From CAZSGN01 sp964606415 (GTDB taxonomy: Bacteria; Bacteroidota; Bacteroidia; Bacteroidales; JBBRXJ01): a stretch of 6,246 bases of DNA. Where the stretch lies: NCBI GenBank assembly GCA_964606415.1, contig CAZSGN010000173.1, positions 1-6,246 of the forward strand, written 5' to 3'. This document shows, one piece after another, positions 5,805-6,246 of the stretch. The notes beneath the pieces were generated by a model. That model had not been told where the DNA came from and searched no databases. It saw nothing but the letters and a program-made list of their open reading frames with translations. A program made the position numbers and the translations under genes. Within the stretch, counting starts at the first letter, position 1. The number at the start of each line of letters is the position of its first letter.

Positions 5805-6246
5805 TTAGTAGCAAACATTTACCTCCGGATCCAGCAAAATACCAAAATGGTCTTTTACTGACTGAATAATACGATCAGCCAGACTCATTATCTGCGCTCC
5901 GGAAGCCTTTCCATAGTTGACAAGAACCAAAGGCTGCATATGATGAACCCCTGCATCTCCATCTCTATATCCTTTCCAGCCCAGCTGGTCAATTAACCAT
6001 GCAGCAGGTATTTTTATCTGATGATCATAAATAGCAAAACCAGGCAAACCAGGCGATTTGCGTCTCATCATGTCATAAACATCGTTTTCAACAACCGGGT
6101 TTTTAAAAAAACTACCAGCATTACCTAATTGATCCGGATTAGGTAGTTTCTCCCTGCGAATCCCGATCACAACTTCACGTATTGTTTGAATACCGGGATG
6201 CTGAATGTCCTTTATTTTCTGACTAACGGGCCCATATCCTAATTCC
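5805..6246 (-). CDS. murB: UDP-N-acetylenolpyruvoylglucosamine reductase MurB, C-terminal part
   Basis: This is the C-terminal portion of MurB, the cytoplasmic FAD enzyme that uses NADPH to reduce UDP-GlcNAc-enolpyruvate to UDP-MurNAc in peptidoglycan precursor synthesis. The reading frame is open to the right edge; about 146 residues are visible and the N-terminal FAD domain lies outside. Upstream of the GTG codon at 6170, the frame continues as LGYGPV and IQTIREVV, so that GTG is internal and not the start. The catalytic serine is in GNAGSFFKNP (codon 6113-6111, equivalent to E. coli S229) and the C-terminal catalytic glutamate is in LDPEV (codon 5825-5823). AAWLIDQ, AGVH and QPLVLVN follow the long E. 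coli-like type I MurB pattern. The gene ends in NVCY-TAA. It converges on mltG across 91 bases that contain hairpins. Confidence 0.96.
   Translation of the reverse strand, partial: ELGYGPVSQKIKDIQHPGIQTIREVVIGIRREKLPNPDQLGNAGSFFKNPVVENDVYDMMRRKSPGLPGFAIYDHQIKIPAAWLIDQLGWKGYRDGDAGVHHMQPLVLVNYGKASGAQIMSLADRIIQSVKDHFGILLDPEVNVCY

Noticed and set aside
6168..6170. GTG as the start of a short 121-residue protein
   Set aside because: The same frame continues to the window edge with clear MurB sequence, so this is an internal valine codon.
1..6246. CRISPR array, IS element, tRNA or rRNA
   Set aside because: No regularly spaced repeats, transposase motifs, terminal inverted repeats with target duplications, or tRNA/rRNA cores were seen on either strand.

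Overview
The window looks like an AT-rich (clearly below 40% GC by eye) chromosomal segment of a Bacteroidota bacterium, possibly of the Bacteroidales/Marinilabiliales type. Three things point there. The starts lack Shine-Dalgarno sequences and have A-rich leaders. Upstream regions carry TAnnTTTG boxes, the -7 element of the Bacteroidota primary sigma factor. The protein families (a DUF3109 cysteine-rich protein, a long-form MurB, a Bacteroidota-style MltG and a lipoprotein serpin) also fit that phylum. The assignment is inferred from these traits, not from a database search.

Layout. Positions 1-369 hold no convincing gene and end in two tandem intrinsic terminators for the leftward operon. 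That operon is gpmI (2459-939), the cofactor-independent phosphoglycerate mutase of glycolysis, followed after a 2-nt gap by a ten-cysteine DUF3109 protein (936-370). A 184-bp divergent region (2460-2643) carries one TAnnTTTG box for each direction. Rightward from it run a serpin with a lipoprotein-like signal peptide (2644-3885) and, overlapping its stop codon by one base (TAATG), a four-helix membrane protein with an HEXXH zinc-protease motif (3885-4508). After a 170-bp gap comes mltG (4679-5713), which terminates nascent peptidoglycan strands. It converges on the C-terminal part of murB (5805 to beyond 6246, minus strand), which makes UDP-MurNAc. Two hairpins fill the gap between them.

How the genes relate. 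gpmI, mltG and murB are housekeeping genes of glycolysis and cell-wall synthesis. The accessory-looking part is the serpin/HEXXH pair. A cell-envelope suicide inhibitor of serine or cysteine proteases is translationally coupled to a putative membrane metalloprotease. The reactive-centre loop can be read directly: Lys374-Ser375 is the expected P1-P1' bond, implying trypsin-like targets. This pair is the best candidate for something not yet described. The rest of the window is ordinary.
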